Source: Oscillospiraceae bacterium (GTDB lineage: Bacteria > Bacillota > Clostridia > Oscillospirales > Oscillospiraceae). From it: DNA of 64,000 nt. Below are positions 1 to 7,113 of this stretch, piece by piece. The position numbers were made by a program, and so were the translations under genes. The stretch spans positions 1-64,000 of the forward strand of contig JAFTGD010000076.1 in assembly GCA_017458065.1 (NCBI GenBank). Reading direction: 5' to 3'. The notes beneath the pieces were generated by a model. The model did no database searches and was not told the DNA's origin. It was given only the letters and a program-made list of their open reading frames with translations. Each line of letters opens with the position of its first letter. Positions within the stretch are counted from its first letter, which is position 1.

Positions 1-105
1 AAGGTTCTTACGACTCACATTTTGCCCACGGGCATCTTTAATTCGTCTGTTGCTAACAAGCCGTAAATAATCCTTGCCATTGCTCTTATATTTTTCAATA
101 TGCAT
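1..105 (-). mobile_element. 5' end of an IS1634-like transposase gene (cut by window edge)
   Basis: An open frame starts at the ATG whose complement is at 103-105, behind a GGAGGTG ribosome binding site at 113-119, and runs off the left edge after 35 codons. The peptide contains KDYLRLVSNRRIKDARG followed by NVSRKNL, which resembles the N-terminus of IS1634-family (DDE) transposases, where a YLRLVESRR-type segment is typical. Only the start is visible, so whether the element is intact cannot be judged. The family call is from memory of the motif and is moderate; being a transposase start is more likely than not. Confidence 0.55.
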
Positions 106-170
106 ATCTACACACCTCCAAAAAGTAACGCCGCAACTACAAATAAATTATATCGTAAAAGTGCAAAAAA

Positions 171-201
171 AGCAAGAGAAAGTTTTTGCTTTCTCCTGCT
201 T
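171..201. repeat. Stem-loop upstream of the transposase fragment
   Basis: GCAAGAGAAAG and CTTTCTCCTGC form an 11-bp nearly perfect inverted repeat around a T-rich loop. It lies between the IS gene start and the next gene, so it could be a terminator or part of the IS end. Nothing else gene-like is seen in 121-354. Confidence 0.4.
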
Positions 202-354
202 CTTTGAAAAATACTGCGTTTTATTCTCGGTTTAGTTCAGATTTCTGCTTTTGCTATTCTTGCAAAGTGGCAAACTCGGGGAGCAGTACCGTGGTCTGTT
301 ATATGACAGGATTTTAACACTATTTACAGGAAAAATCAATTCTTCCTTCCTCTC

Positions 355-383
355 TTGGAACAGACGATCCGATCTGGTATAAT
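355..383 (+). promoter_or_regulatory. Sigma-70-type promoter (TTGGAA-N17-TATAAT)
   Basis: TTGGAA at 355-360 and TATAAT at 378-383 are separated by exactly 17 bases, with an extended -10 TGG just before the -10. It points at the remnant at 422-554 and the HD-domain gene at 580. Confidence 0.6.
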
Positions 384-421
384 ATCAACAGTTACCCGCT
401 TTTTTCACCGGTGGCGGCACA

Positions 422-554
422 GAACACCGCCGGCGCGAGCTTCTGAACGCCATGTTTGACGCATTGCCGGCGCCGAAAAAGAACTGCACATTTTACGGAC
501 GGCAACCGCATCGCCCTCGGCAACCCCTGCCGGGTGATTCGGAGCAACATCTGA
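422..554 (+). pseudogene. Shredded sugar O-acetyltransferase remnant (two pieces in different frames)
   Basis: Frame 422-487 reads EHRRRELLNAMFDALPAP, like the stretch before the hexapeptide domain of maltose/galactoside acetyltransferases. A different frame at 498-554 reads DGNRIALGNPCRVIRSNI then stop, which matches the usual C-terminal GNPCRVIR motif of the same family. The hexapeptide repeats that should lie between are missing, so a large internal deletion is inferred. Both pieces are short, so chance resemblance is possible, but their order and family agree. Confidence 0.4.
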
Positions 555-579
555 GCAGCGAATAAAAAGGAGGAACGAG

Positions 580-1155
580 ATGAACCCGCGTGAATTTCTG
601 GATATCCTGCATGTGGCGGAAAGGCTGAAGGATACCCCGCGCCACTGCACCACGACAAAAGGCCGGACCGAGAGCGTCGCCGAGCACAGCTGGCGCATCG
701 CCCTGATGGCCTTCCTGCTGAGAGATCAGTTTTCTGATCTGGATATGGACAAAGTGATACGGATGTGCCTGATCCACGATCTGGGCGAATGCTTCACCGG
801 GGACATCCCCACCTTCCTGAAAACCGACGCCAACCGGCAGACCGAAGACTCCCTGCTCAGCCAGTGGGTACAGACCCTGCCTGCGGAGACTGCTTCCGCC
901 ATGACCGCCTTGTACGGCGAGATGGACGCTCAGGCGACGGAGGAGGCCAGACTTTACAAAGCCCTGGACAAGCTGGAAGCCCTGATCCAGCATAACGAGT
1001 CTCCCATTGAGACCTGGTCGGAGAACGAATATGATCTCAACAAGACCTACGCTTTTGACACAGTCCGCTTCTCTCCCTGGCTGACAGAACTGAGGAAGGC
1101 GATTCTTCAGGACACGCTCGACAAAATCGAACGGGAAGAATGTGCTTTTTCATGA
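580..1155 (+). CDS. HD-domain phosphohydrolase (YfbR/HDDC2-like 5'-nucleotidase)
   Basis: A 191-aa cytosolic protein behind a strong AAGGAGG site. The metal-binding HD signature is visible: His36 (in EHSWRIALMA), the His66-Asp67 pair in CLIHDLGECFTGDIP, and Asp131 in ALDKLEAL. The layout and length fit the YfbR/HDDC2 family, whose members remove the 5'-phosphate from deoxynucleoside monophosphates. Substrate is inferred from family only. The promoter at 355-383 appears to serve it through the remnant at 422-554. The next gene overlaps its end region closely (start at 1178). Confidence 0.8.
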   Translation: MNPREFLDILHVAERLKDTPRHCTTTKGRTESVAEHSWRIALMAFLLRDQFSDLDMDKVIRMCLIHDLGECFTGDIPTFLKTDANRQTEDSLLSQWVQTLPAETASAMTALYGEMDAQATEEARLYKALDKLEALIQHNESPIETWSENEYDLNKTYAFDTVRFSPWLTELRKAILQDTLDKIEREECAFS

Positions 1156-1177
1156 AACGCAAGGAGGTTCAAAGCGC

Positions 1178-1960
1178 ATGACACATAGTGAGCAAAGGAA
1201 GTATCTTATTGATCGGCTTATAGATGAGGATCGAAGATACAGAAATTTTGAAGTCCCCGAGGGTGAAAAAGAGCAAAAGGATCTACTCCGCAGTCTGATG
1301 AACGTTCGTTCTCCTAAGCCGATCAGCAAAGATTTTTTGGACATACAGGATGAGTACCTCGCTGCCGAGCGTGATACGCTCGGCGTAACAGACGGTGAGG
1401 CGCTTGCCCCAATTCCGTCCAATAATCGTATTGTCTTATGGCAAGGAGATATTACCACGCTAAAGGTAGATGCTATTGTCAATGCGGCAAATTGCGCGCT
1501 GCGCGGCTGTTTTTACCCTCTCCATTCCTGTATTGACAACATCGTTCACTCCCGGAGTGGTATCCAGTTAAGACTGCTCTGTGATGACATTATGAACAAG
1601 CAGGGCTATGACGAGCCTACGGGAAGAGCAAAAATCACTCCGGCCTTCAATCTGCCCAGCAAATCTGTTATTCATACTGTTGGTCCTATTATCACCGGGC
1701 CGCTGACGAAAAAGGATTGTGAATTGCTTGCCTCGTGCTATCATTCCTGCCTTGAGCTGGCGGCAGAAAGTGGATGCAAAAGCATTGCGTTTTGTTGCAT
1801 CTCTACGGGAGAGTTTCATTTTCCCAAAGAGAAAGCCGCAGAGATTGCCGTTGCCACAGTAAAAGAATATCTCGCAACCGACGCAAGAATAGAACGTGTT
1901 ATCTTCAATGTGTTCAGTTCGAACAGCTTGGAAATTTATCAGCGCGTTCTGGGACTGTAA
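1178..1960 (+). CDS. Zinc-type macrodomain protein-ADP-ribose hydrolase (SirTM-linked class)
   Basis: A 260-aa protein. The start at 1178 is preferred over the upstream in-frame 1142 because it has AGGAGG at 1163-1168. The macrodomain begins at about residue 84: QGDIT (89-93), VNAAN (101-105), then GCFYPLHSCIDN (110-121), the Cys/His cluster typical of macrodomains that accompany class M sirtuins, HTVGP (166-170) and CISTGEFHFP (207-216). Such enzymes remove ADP-ribose placed on the GcvH-like protein by SirTM. The usual HSRAG motif reads HSRSG here. The matching sirtuin lies about 4 kb away on the other strand, not in an operon with it. The base composition is more AT-rich than in the genes to the right. 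Confidence 0.85.
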   Translation: MTHSEQRKYLIDRLIDEDRRYRNFEVPEGEKEQKDLLRSLMNVRSPKPISKDFLDIQDEYLAAERDTLGVTDGEALAPIPSNNRIVLWQGDITTLKVDAIVNAANCALRGCFYPLHSCIDNIVHSRSGIQLRLLCDDIMNKQGYDEPTGRAKITPAFNLPSKSVIHTVGPIITGPLTKKDCELLASCYHSCLELAAESGCKSIAFCCISTGEFHFPKEKAAEIAVATVKEYLATDARIERVIFNVFSSNSLEIYQRVLGL

Positions 1961-1963
1961 GTA

Positions 1964-1999
1964 ATCACACATGCCGATCATGACGGTATGGTGTGTGAT
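1964..1999 (+). terminator. Hairpin after the macrodomain gene
   Basis: ATCACACA at 1964-1971 pairs with TGTGTGAT at 1992-1999. There is no T-run after it, so termination is only possible. Confidence 0.35.
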
Positions 2000-2201
2000 G
2001 CTTCTCAAATAGGCTGACTCTGTTCAACGATCCGGCAGAAATTGGGTTGACTTTGATAGAAGAAAGCGGTCAAAATTGCCTTGACTTTGGTGATTGAGGT
2101 GTTGTGCTATGGATTTCTATCGGAATGCTGAGCGCGATCTTGACTTGTGAAGACATTCGTCTTATAGAAAACCAGGGTGCGCTGACACCGGAATTGAAAT
2201 G
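2000..2201. other. Intergenic stretch without a recognisable gene
   Basis: I see no supported gene here. A short frame reading MDFYRNAERDLDL sits at about 2109-2150 but has no ribosome binding site and no recognisable relative. The stretch may contain decayed sequence. Confidence 0.5.
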
Positions 2202-2240
2202 ACCGATCGTCTTTCTGCTGAAAGCGATCGGTTTTTTTCT
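2202..2240 (+). terminator. Rho-independent terminator
   Basis: ACCGATCG (2202-2209) pairs with CGATCGGT (2225-2232) and is followed by a run of seven T. It separates the macrodomain gene from the tetR cassette. Confidence 0.75.
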
Positions 2241-2306
2241 TTCCTATTTTAATCGTGAGGCTCTAACAGAACGATGGGTGATCTTCTCGAAATGTTTTTC
2301 AGTCTA

Positions 2307-2335
2307 TTGACTTTTTATCATCGCAATGCTATATT
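2307..2335 (+). promoter_or_regulatory. Promoter of the tetR-MATE cassette (TTGACT-N17-TATATT)
   Basis: TTGACT at 2307-2312 and TATATT at 2330-2335 with 17-base spacing, just before the operator at 2342-2362 and the tetR start at 2386. Confidence 0.65.
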
Positions 2336-2341
2336 ATGCAA

Positions 2342-2362
2342 AAGGTTAATGGCGATAACCTT
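2342..2362. promoter_or_regulatory. TetR-type operator (AAGGTTA-N7-TAACCTT)
   Basis: A perfect 7-bp inverted repeat with a 7-base spacer starts six bases after the -10 box, where a bound dimer would block transcription. Its size and position fit autorepression by the TetR protein encoded immediately downstream. Confidence 0.65.
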
Positions 2363-2385
2363 ACAAGGCGGTAAGGAGGTCGATC

Positions 2386-3000
2386 ATGCCAGCAAGGAAA
2401 GGAAATACTCCCCAAAAAATATTAGGTGCGGCAAGGTCAGTCTTCTTGGCGCACGGCTTTCGGGACACCTCCATGCAGATGATCGCGAAAGAGGTTGGAA
2501 TCTCAGCGCCGGGCCTCTATAAGCATTTTGAGAGCAAAGAGGCTATCTTCTCCGCGCTGGTCGATCCGCTGATTGAGGGAATCCGTGAGATCATGCACCT
2601 GACAGAGAAAGAGAAGGATGGTATGTTTCAGCGGAACCAAACGGACGAGGTGTGGGACAAAGAAAAGGCTTTCGCTGACACGCTTGATTTCATCTATGAG
2701 AACTTCGACGGTATGAAGCTGTTGCTATGCTGTGCCGAGGGGACAGCATACGAAAACATTGTGGATCGGATCGCAGATTATGAGACACAGATCATTCTGA
2801 GAACACTTCCAACACTCAGAGAGAAAGGTTTTTCTATTCCATTGGTCGAAGAAACAACAATTTCTCTCATGATAAGAAATCAATATCGTACCTATGTAGA
2901 ATTTATCAAGAATGATTTTTCAAGAGAGGAAGCAGATGAATACATTAAGGCAGCCAGCACCTTTTTTACATCCGGCTGGAGAGCTTTATTCGGCTTCTGA
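2386..3000 (+). CDS. TetR/AcrR family transcriptional repressor
   Basis: A 204-aa protein with ribosome site AAGGAGG before the ATG. Residues about 8-55 form the TetR helix-turn-helix: GAARSVFLAHGFRDTSMQMI, then AKEVGISAPGLYKHFESKEA with the classic LYKHF recognition helix. The C-terminal ligand domain is not family-specific. It heads a cassette with a KTR protein, a small membrane protein and a MATE pump, so control of pump expression is the likely role, through the palindrome at 2342-2362. Confidence 0.88.
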   Translation: MPARKGNTPQKILGAARSVFLAHGFRDTSMQMIAKEVGISAPGLYKHFESKEAIFSALVDPLIEGIREIMHLTEKEKDGMFQRNQTDEVWDKEKAFADTLDFIYENFDGMKLLLCCAEGTAYENIVDRIADYETQIILRTLPTLREKGFSIPLVEETTISLMIRNQYRTYVEFIKNDFSREEADEYIKAASTFFTSGWRALFGF

Positions 3001-3015
3001 CAGGAGGGATACAAT

Positions 3016-3219
3016 ATGAACAAAAATGAGGTCGGATGGATACTTTGCCCCATCTGCGGAAATAAAACACGGACAAAGGTCCGCTGCGACACCGTGCTGG
3101 AAAACTTCCCGCTGTTCTGCCCAAAGTGCAAACAGGAGACGATCATCAGCTTAATAAAACAAAATATTTCCGTCATCAAAGAGCCAGACGCTACAGACGC
3201 AGAGCCGATGAACTTGTGA
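3016..3219 (+). CDS. Cysteine-rich KTR-domain zinc-ribbon protein
   Basis: A 67-aa protein, 15 bases after tetR, with CPIC at 11-14, Cys24, and CPKC at 35-38, forming a probable zinc ribbon, and the NKTRTKVR segment that gives the KTR family (Cys_rich_KTR) its name. Such proteins are common in conjugative elements and next to tetR genes in Firmicutes; their function is unknown. The position between tetR and the pump suggests it travels with the cassette. Confidence 0.8.
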   Translation: MNKNEVGWILCPICGNKTRTKVRCDTVLENFPLFCPKCKQETIISLIKQNISVIKEPDATDAEPMNL

Positions 3220-3269
3220 GCGATCACATGTCCATCGGTCTTTTTTATCATTCAAACGGAGGAAATATC

Positions 3270-3521
3270 ATGCGTGAACTCATGTTAAACTGTTTACCGT
3301 TCGCAGCGATAGCGGTCTGCGCCGTTATTCTGACCTTTTCTGTCATCAGGCAAGCTGGACGACCGGGTGAGGGCTTTATGGCTGAGGGCATGGCGATCGG
3401 GATGTGCTTCGGCGTTTCCCTTGCTGCCGCTCTCCACGGCCGGATTGCAATCGGCGCGAGCTTTGGGCTGCTGCTTGGGGAAGCAATTGGCCTGCGCAGC
3501 CGAAAAGAGGAAAAAAAGTGA
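3270..3521 (+). CDS. Small membrane protein of the tetR-MATE cassette
   Basis: An 83-aa protein. The start at 3270 is chosen for the GGAGG at 3258-3262; the open frame extends upstream without a usable start. Two or three hydrophobic stretches (about residues 7-25, 38-57 and 60-75) are followed by a charged tail RSRKEEKK. No family recognised with certainty. Its stop lies two bases before the MATE start, so the two are probably cotranslated. Confidence 0.65.
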   Translation: MRELMLNCLPFAAIAVCAVILTFSVIRQAGRPGEGFMAEGMAIGMCFGVSLAAALHGRIAIGASFGLLLGEAIGLRSRKEEKK

Positions 3522-3523
3522 CT

Positions 3524-4858
3524 ATGAAGCAGCCGTCGTTCTTCCAAAGCGTCCTGCGCATAGCCATTCCCGTTGCGCTGCAATCCATGCTGCAATCGTC
3601 TTTTTCCATGATCGATCAGGTCATGGTCGGACAACTTGGCAGCATCAGCATCGCCGCCGTCGGCATCGCGGGGAAATTTGCGTTTTTATATTCCGTGGTG
3701 ATCGGCGCAGTCACGGCCATTGCCGGAATCATGATCGCCCAGTACATCGGGCAACAAGATCAAAAAGCTGCAGATCGGAGCCTCTGCGTCAATTTGCTGG
3801 TGGCGGTCGGGATCGGCCTCATGTTTACCCTGCTCAGTCTACTGATCCCCACTCCGATCATGCGTCTTTACTCCAAGGATGCCGGCGCCGTTTCACTTGC
3901 CGCTGCCTATCTTCGCATCATCGCCGGGACCTATCTCCCAATCGGGTTGGCGTCCACGCTGTCCGTTATGTTGCGCTGCCAGGATCGGGCAAAAGCACCC
4001 CTTATCGCAGCGATAGCCTCCGCGCTGACCAATACAGGGTTGAATTATATTTTGATTTTCGGGAAGCTGGGAGCTCCGGCCCTCGGCGTCCAAGGCGCTG
4101 CAATCGCAAGCGTTGCCAGCCAATGGATAAATGCGCTGGTCATTGGGTTGTTTTTCCGCGTGCTTCTTTTCACGCGCAGAGAGCGCTTTGTCCTCTCTGT
4201 AAAATTGAACGAAGCAGATAGGAAGCAATATCTCGTCATGCTGTTTCCTGTTTTGGTCAATGAATTTCTATGGGGCCTGGGGCAAAATGTCTTTACCGTC
4301 ATTTACAGCCACATCGGCACACAGGAGGTGGCGGCTGTCGCGCTGATCTCCCCGGTAGAGTCCTTGCTGATCGGTGCGCTCAGCGGCTTTGCACAGGCTG
4401 CAGGCATCTTGATCGGCAAGCGGCTGGGCGAGGAAGAATATGAAAAGGCATACGACGAATCCAAATTGCTGATGAAATACGGCTTTATCGGTTCCCTTGC
4501 CCTCTCGCTGCTGCTGATTTTGCTGAAAAGCTCTTATGTCCGTATCTACCATGTGGAGGACTATGTACGGCAAACCGCCCAATGGCTGCTTGTGGCATTT
4601 GCTGTTCTTGCCCCCTTCAAGGTGCAAAACATGATCCTCGGCGGCGGGATCATCCGCAGCGGCGGAAAAACGAAATATATCATGTGGATCGACCTGATGG
4701 GAACATGGCTGATCGGTATTCCGCTTGGTTTTCTGTGCGCCCGGCTTTTCAAGCTGCCGGTTGCATGGATCTATTTTGTGATCGGCCTTGAAGAAATTGT
4801 ACGCTGGATCGTTTCTGTGTGGCTGTTCCGAAGCAGAAAATGGATTATTAAAATATGA
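3524..4858 (+). CDS. MATE family multidrug efflux protein
   Basis: A 444-aa inner membrane protein with about 12 hydrophobic segments. The N-terminus (LRIAIPVALQSMLQSSFSMI then DQVMVGQLG) is the standard MatE opening, and the second MatE half begins near residue 230. MATE proteins expel cationic drugs using Na+ or H+ gradients. The start at 3524 is preferred over the longer open frame from 3404, which would overlap the preceding gene. It is last in the tetR cassette, so it is the probable target of that repressor. Confidence 0.88.
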   Translation: MKQPSFFQSVLRIAIPVALQSMLQSSFSMIDQVMVGQLGSISIAAVGIAGKFAFLYSVVIGAVTAIAGIMIAQYIGQQDQKAADRSLCVNLLVAVGIGLMFTLLSLLIPTPIMRLYSKDAGAVSLAAAYLRIIAGTYLPIGLASTLSVMLRCQDRAKAPLIAAIASALTNTGLNYILIFGKLGAPALGVQGAAIASVASQWINALVIGLFFRVLLFTRRERFVLSVKLNEADRKQYLVMLFPVLVNEFLWGLGQNVFTVIYSHIGTQEVAAVALISPVESLLIGALSGFAQAAGILIGKRLGEEEYEKAYDESKLLMKYGFIGSLALSLLLILLKSSYVRIYHVEDYVRQTAQWLLVAFAVLAPFKVQNMILGGGIIRSGGKTKYIMWIDLMGTWLIGIPLGFLCARLFKLPVAWIYFVIGLEEIVRWIVSVWLFRSRKWIIKI

Positions 4859-5019
4859 AAACAGCACTTCTGGCAGCTGGCATTTTCCTGTTTTGATTAG
4901 CGTTGCGATTGCAAGGATGATAATACAAGAAGATGATACAAATTTATTATAGAGAAAAAGAATGGGGATATAGAGCTTCTGACCACTGTGCTGTTTACCC
5001 CGGACTGAGCCTGTCCGTT
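4859..5019. other. Intergenic stretch, nothing recognised
   Basis: No gene is supported. A 60-codon frame at 4933-5115 runs across the terminator at 5020-5066 and lacks a ribosome binding site. Confidence 0.5.
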
Positions 5020-5066
5020 AAAAAACATCGTCTGCACTGTCGAATCCGGCGGTGCAGACGTTTTTT
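5020..5066 (+). terminator. Strong, probably bidirectional terminator
   Basis: CGTCTGCAC (5029-5037) pairs with GTGCAGACG (5052-5060); A-run before and six T after extend the stem. Confidence 0.8.
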
Positions 5067-5159
5067 GATCTTGGGTCATTTTCGGGACAGGTTTTTTGGT
5101 ATGCTAAGGTCGTGAAATTGCGGGAAATGAAGTTTCCTGGCGCCAAGGAGGTCTTTTTC

Positions 5160-5852
5160 ATGACCGGTATTGCCGTCTCTGTTCTGTGTTTTCTGATCCT
5201 CAGTCTGGTTCCGAAGCAGCATCGCTGCCACAAACTGCCGTGGCTTTTTGCCCTGGGGCTGATCGCTGTCGGGTATGCGGTCTTTGACGTTGCCTTTCTC
5301 CACACCGGTTCCGCCGCTCTTGCCTGGAACCGGATCTGCCGGATCTGGACCCTGTATATGGTCCTGGACCTCGTTGGCCGGCCGCTCGATGCTCTGATCG
5401 GGCGGCTGCACCTGAGGCGCCGGGAGCGCCGGGAGGCCGCCGCCCGCTACCGCGCGGAGGAGTCCCGGGCGAGATACTATGCCAGCCATGGCTTTGACGA
5501 GATCGACGGGCTGGACGGCGCGGAGTTTGAGAAGTTCTGCGCCTATGTCCTCCGCAAGAACGGTTTTGAGAACGTGGAGATCACCCGCGGCAGCGGCGAC
5601 CAGGGCGTGGACATCATCGCCTGGTACGGGGACGAGAAGTACGCCATCCAGTGCAAGCGCTTTCAGTCCCGGCTTAGCAACACTCCGGTTCAGGAGGTCC
5701 ACGCCGGACGCACGATCTATGACTGCGACCGCGCTGCTGTCATGACCAACAGCTATTTCACAGCCGGGGCTATCGAAGCTGCGCAGTCCTGCGACGTGGA
5801 GCTCTGGGACCGGGATGATCTCTGCGCGATGATCGACGCGCTGAGCCCCTGA
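5160..5852 (+). CDS. Membrane-anchored Mrr-like restriction endonuclease
   Basis: A 230-aa protein; the start at 5160 follows AAGGAGG and is preferred over the longer frame from 5052. Hydrophobic segments at about 3-17, 29-47 and 57-72 place it in the membrane, then a basic linker RLHLRRRERREAAARYR leads to a PD-(D/E)XK nuclease domain of the Mrr_cat type: GAEFEKFCAYVL (120-131), GSGDQGVDIIA with Asp151 (145-154), AIQCK with Lys166, and VQEVHAGRTIYDCDRAAVMT. The lysine motif reads QCK rather than ExK, as is common in this family. It may cut modified or foreign DNA; its target is unknown. It stands alone between two terminators. Confidence 0.8.
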   Translation: MTGIAVSVLCFLILSLVPKQHRCHKLPWLFALGLIAVGYAVFDVAFLHTGSAALAWNRICRIWTLYMVLDLVGRPLDALIGRLHLRRRERREAAARYRAEESRARYYASHGFDEIDGLDGAEFEKFCAYVLRKNGFENVEITRGSGDQGVDIIAWYGDEKYAIQCKRFQSRLSNTPVQEVHAGRTIYDCDRAAVMTNSYFTAGAIEAAQSCDVELWDRDDLCAMIDALSP

Positions 5853-5896
5853 CGGAGCGCCGCTGGTTCCGATTCAGAATAAGCGCCAAAAGGCAG

Positions 5897-5945
5897 AGCA
5901 CGCCGGGAATCTTGCAAAGCAAAACTCTCGGCGTGCTTTTCTGTT
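5897..5945. terminator. Bidirectional terminator between convergent genes
   Basis: AGCACGCCG (5897-5905) pairs with CGGCGTGCT (5929-5937), with a T-rich tract after it and A-rich sequence before, serving the nuclease gene on + and the sirtuin gene on -. Confidence 0.8.
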
Positions 5946-5964
5946 TTCCAGCCGTCAGCGGATG

Positions 5965-6924
5965 TCACTCCGGCTTCTTCTCCCGGAGGAGTACGGAGAG
6001 GTCCGTGATGCTCTGCGCCATATCGGCGTTGATGCCGACGGCGCGGGCGCCGAGGCTGGCAGGTACGATGGCCTTGCTACGGCTGAGCCGGACAAGGCTC
6101 AGGTTCCGGTGCTCGCGGCAGAGCTTCTCAAAGGGGAAGCGGATGATGGTCGGGGTGTTAAAGCCGACGCCTACCTCCAGCAGCACCGTCTTCCGGTCGG
6201 CGCATTCATTGACAAAGGCGCTGAAGCGGTCCTCCGCCGCGTACCAGTCCGCGTCCTGGACAAAGTAGTTATCGCTGCGCAGGTTCATGGTCATGGGTCC
6301 GCCGCAGATCGGGCACCGCGGCACCAGCTCCGTCGGGATCCTGGCGTCCCTGCGCTCGCGCTCCATCTGCCGGAAGAGCTCCACCGCGTCATAAGTCACG
6401 GCATGGCAGCCTCGCCGGCACTGGATGCGCCGGTAGCTCCCCTGGGTGGCAAAGATCTGCTCCGCCGGAAGCCCGGCCTTCTCAAACTGGTGATCGACGT
6501 TGGTGGTCAGGAGAAAGAGCTTCTTCCCCGCCACCGCTTCCAGCAGCGTTCTGTGCAGCGGCGTCACATCCAGATCGACCCCCGCCAGCAGCGCCATATG
6601 GGACCAGTAGCCCCATTTGCTCTCCTCGTCGGGATAGGGATAAAAGCCCGCGGAGTACATATCCTGCATATAGGGGCCCTTGCCGTAGGCCTTCTGGAAC
6701 TCGGCAAAGTTCTTCTCAAAATATTCTCCGCCGTACTGCGCGCCGGCTGCGGTGCTCATTCCGGCCCCCGCTCCCAGCAGCACACAGTCCGCCTCGCGGA
6801 TCTTTTCCGCTGCCCGGCGGACCTGTTCCTCATAGGGCGTGTCCTGCGTGATATAGTCCCGCGCGTACTCGCCGGTGAGAAAGCGCTCGAATGTGATTTT
6901 CTTTTTGTTGTCTCGGTTGAACAT
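5965..6924 (-). CDS. Class M sirtuin (SirTM), protein ADP-ribosyltransferase
   Basis: A 319-aa cytosolic protein. The NAD site GAGAGMS (51-57) is followed by YGGEYFEKNF and DMYSAGFYPYPDEESKWGYW (88-107), features of SirTM. LTTNVDHQF (139-147) replaces the usual TQNID. In TQGSY (160-164) a Gln stands where deacetylase sirtuins have the catalytic His, as in SirTMs that ADP-ribosylate a lipoylated GcvH-like protein. Zinc cysteines are C169, C173, C204 and C207; LLEVGVGFNTPTIIRFPFE follows. In known loci it sits with gcvH-L, lplA2 and a macrodomain gene; here only the macrodomain (1178-1960) is in the window, and it is not adjacent. Confidence 0.9.
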   Translation of the reverse strand: MFNRDNKKKITFERFLTGEYARDYITQDTPYEEQVRRAAEKIREADCVLLGAGAGMSTAAGAQYGGEYFEKNFAEFQKAYGKGPYMQDMYSAGFYPYPDEESKWGYWSHMALLAGVDLDVTPLHRTLLEAVAGKKLFLLTTNVDHQFEKAGLPAEQIFATQGSYRRIQCRRGCHAVTYDAVELFRQMERERRDARIPTELVPRCPICGGPMTMNLRSDNYFVQDADWYAAEDRFSAFVNECADRKTVLLEVGVGFNTPTIIRFPFEKLCREHRNLSLVRLSRSKAIVPASLGARAVGINADMAQSITDLSVLLREKKPE

Positions 6925-6959
6925 CTCTGGTTCCTGCCTTTCCGGGTTTTGCTGAGGAT

Positions 6960-6988
6960 ATTATAATAGCCGGCAGCAGGGTGCGCAA
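6960..6988 (-). promoter_or_regulatory. Promoter of the sirtuin gene with overlapping palindrome
   Basis: On the minus strand TTGCGC (6983-6988) and TATAAT (6960-6965) are 17 bases apart. The -35 box lies inside the inverted repeat GTGCG-N6-CGCAC at 6981-6996, a possible operator. Confidence 0.55.
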
Positions 6989-7036
6989 GTACGCACCTTT
7001 TTTTCACCTGCCGTCTTTCTTCCGAGGCGCGAAGGC

Positions 7037-7065
7037 TTGCTTTTTTCCGCCGGATACAGTATGAT
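7037..7065 (+). promoter_or_regulatory. Promoter of mutY (TTGCTT-N17-TATGAT)
   Basis: TTGCTT at 7037-7042 and TATGAT at 7060-7065 with 17-base spacing, 49 bases before the mutY start. Confidence 0.55.
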
Positions 7066-7076
7066 CTGCATACTGT
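7056..7076. promoter_or_regulatory. Palindrome over the mutY -10 box (ACAGTAT-N7-ATACTGT)
   Basis: A perfect 7-bp inverted repeat with a 7-base spacer (7056-7062 and 7070-7076) covers the -10 element. It has the form of a dimeric repressor site; the regulator is unknown. Confidence 0.5.
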
Positions 7077-7113
7077 TTCCGATCCGATTCTGACAGGAGG
7101 GACGCCAGACGAT

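Noticed and set aside
4933..5115. A 60-codon frame between the MATE and nuclease genes
   Set aside because: It crosses a strong terminator and has no ribosome binding site.
1..7000. gcvH-L or lplA2 partners for the sirtuin and macrodomain
   Set aside because: No frame with a lipoyl-domain or lipoate-ligase motif is present in this region or elsewhere in the window.
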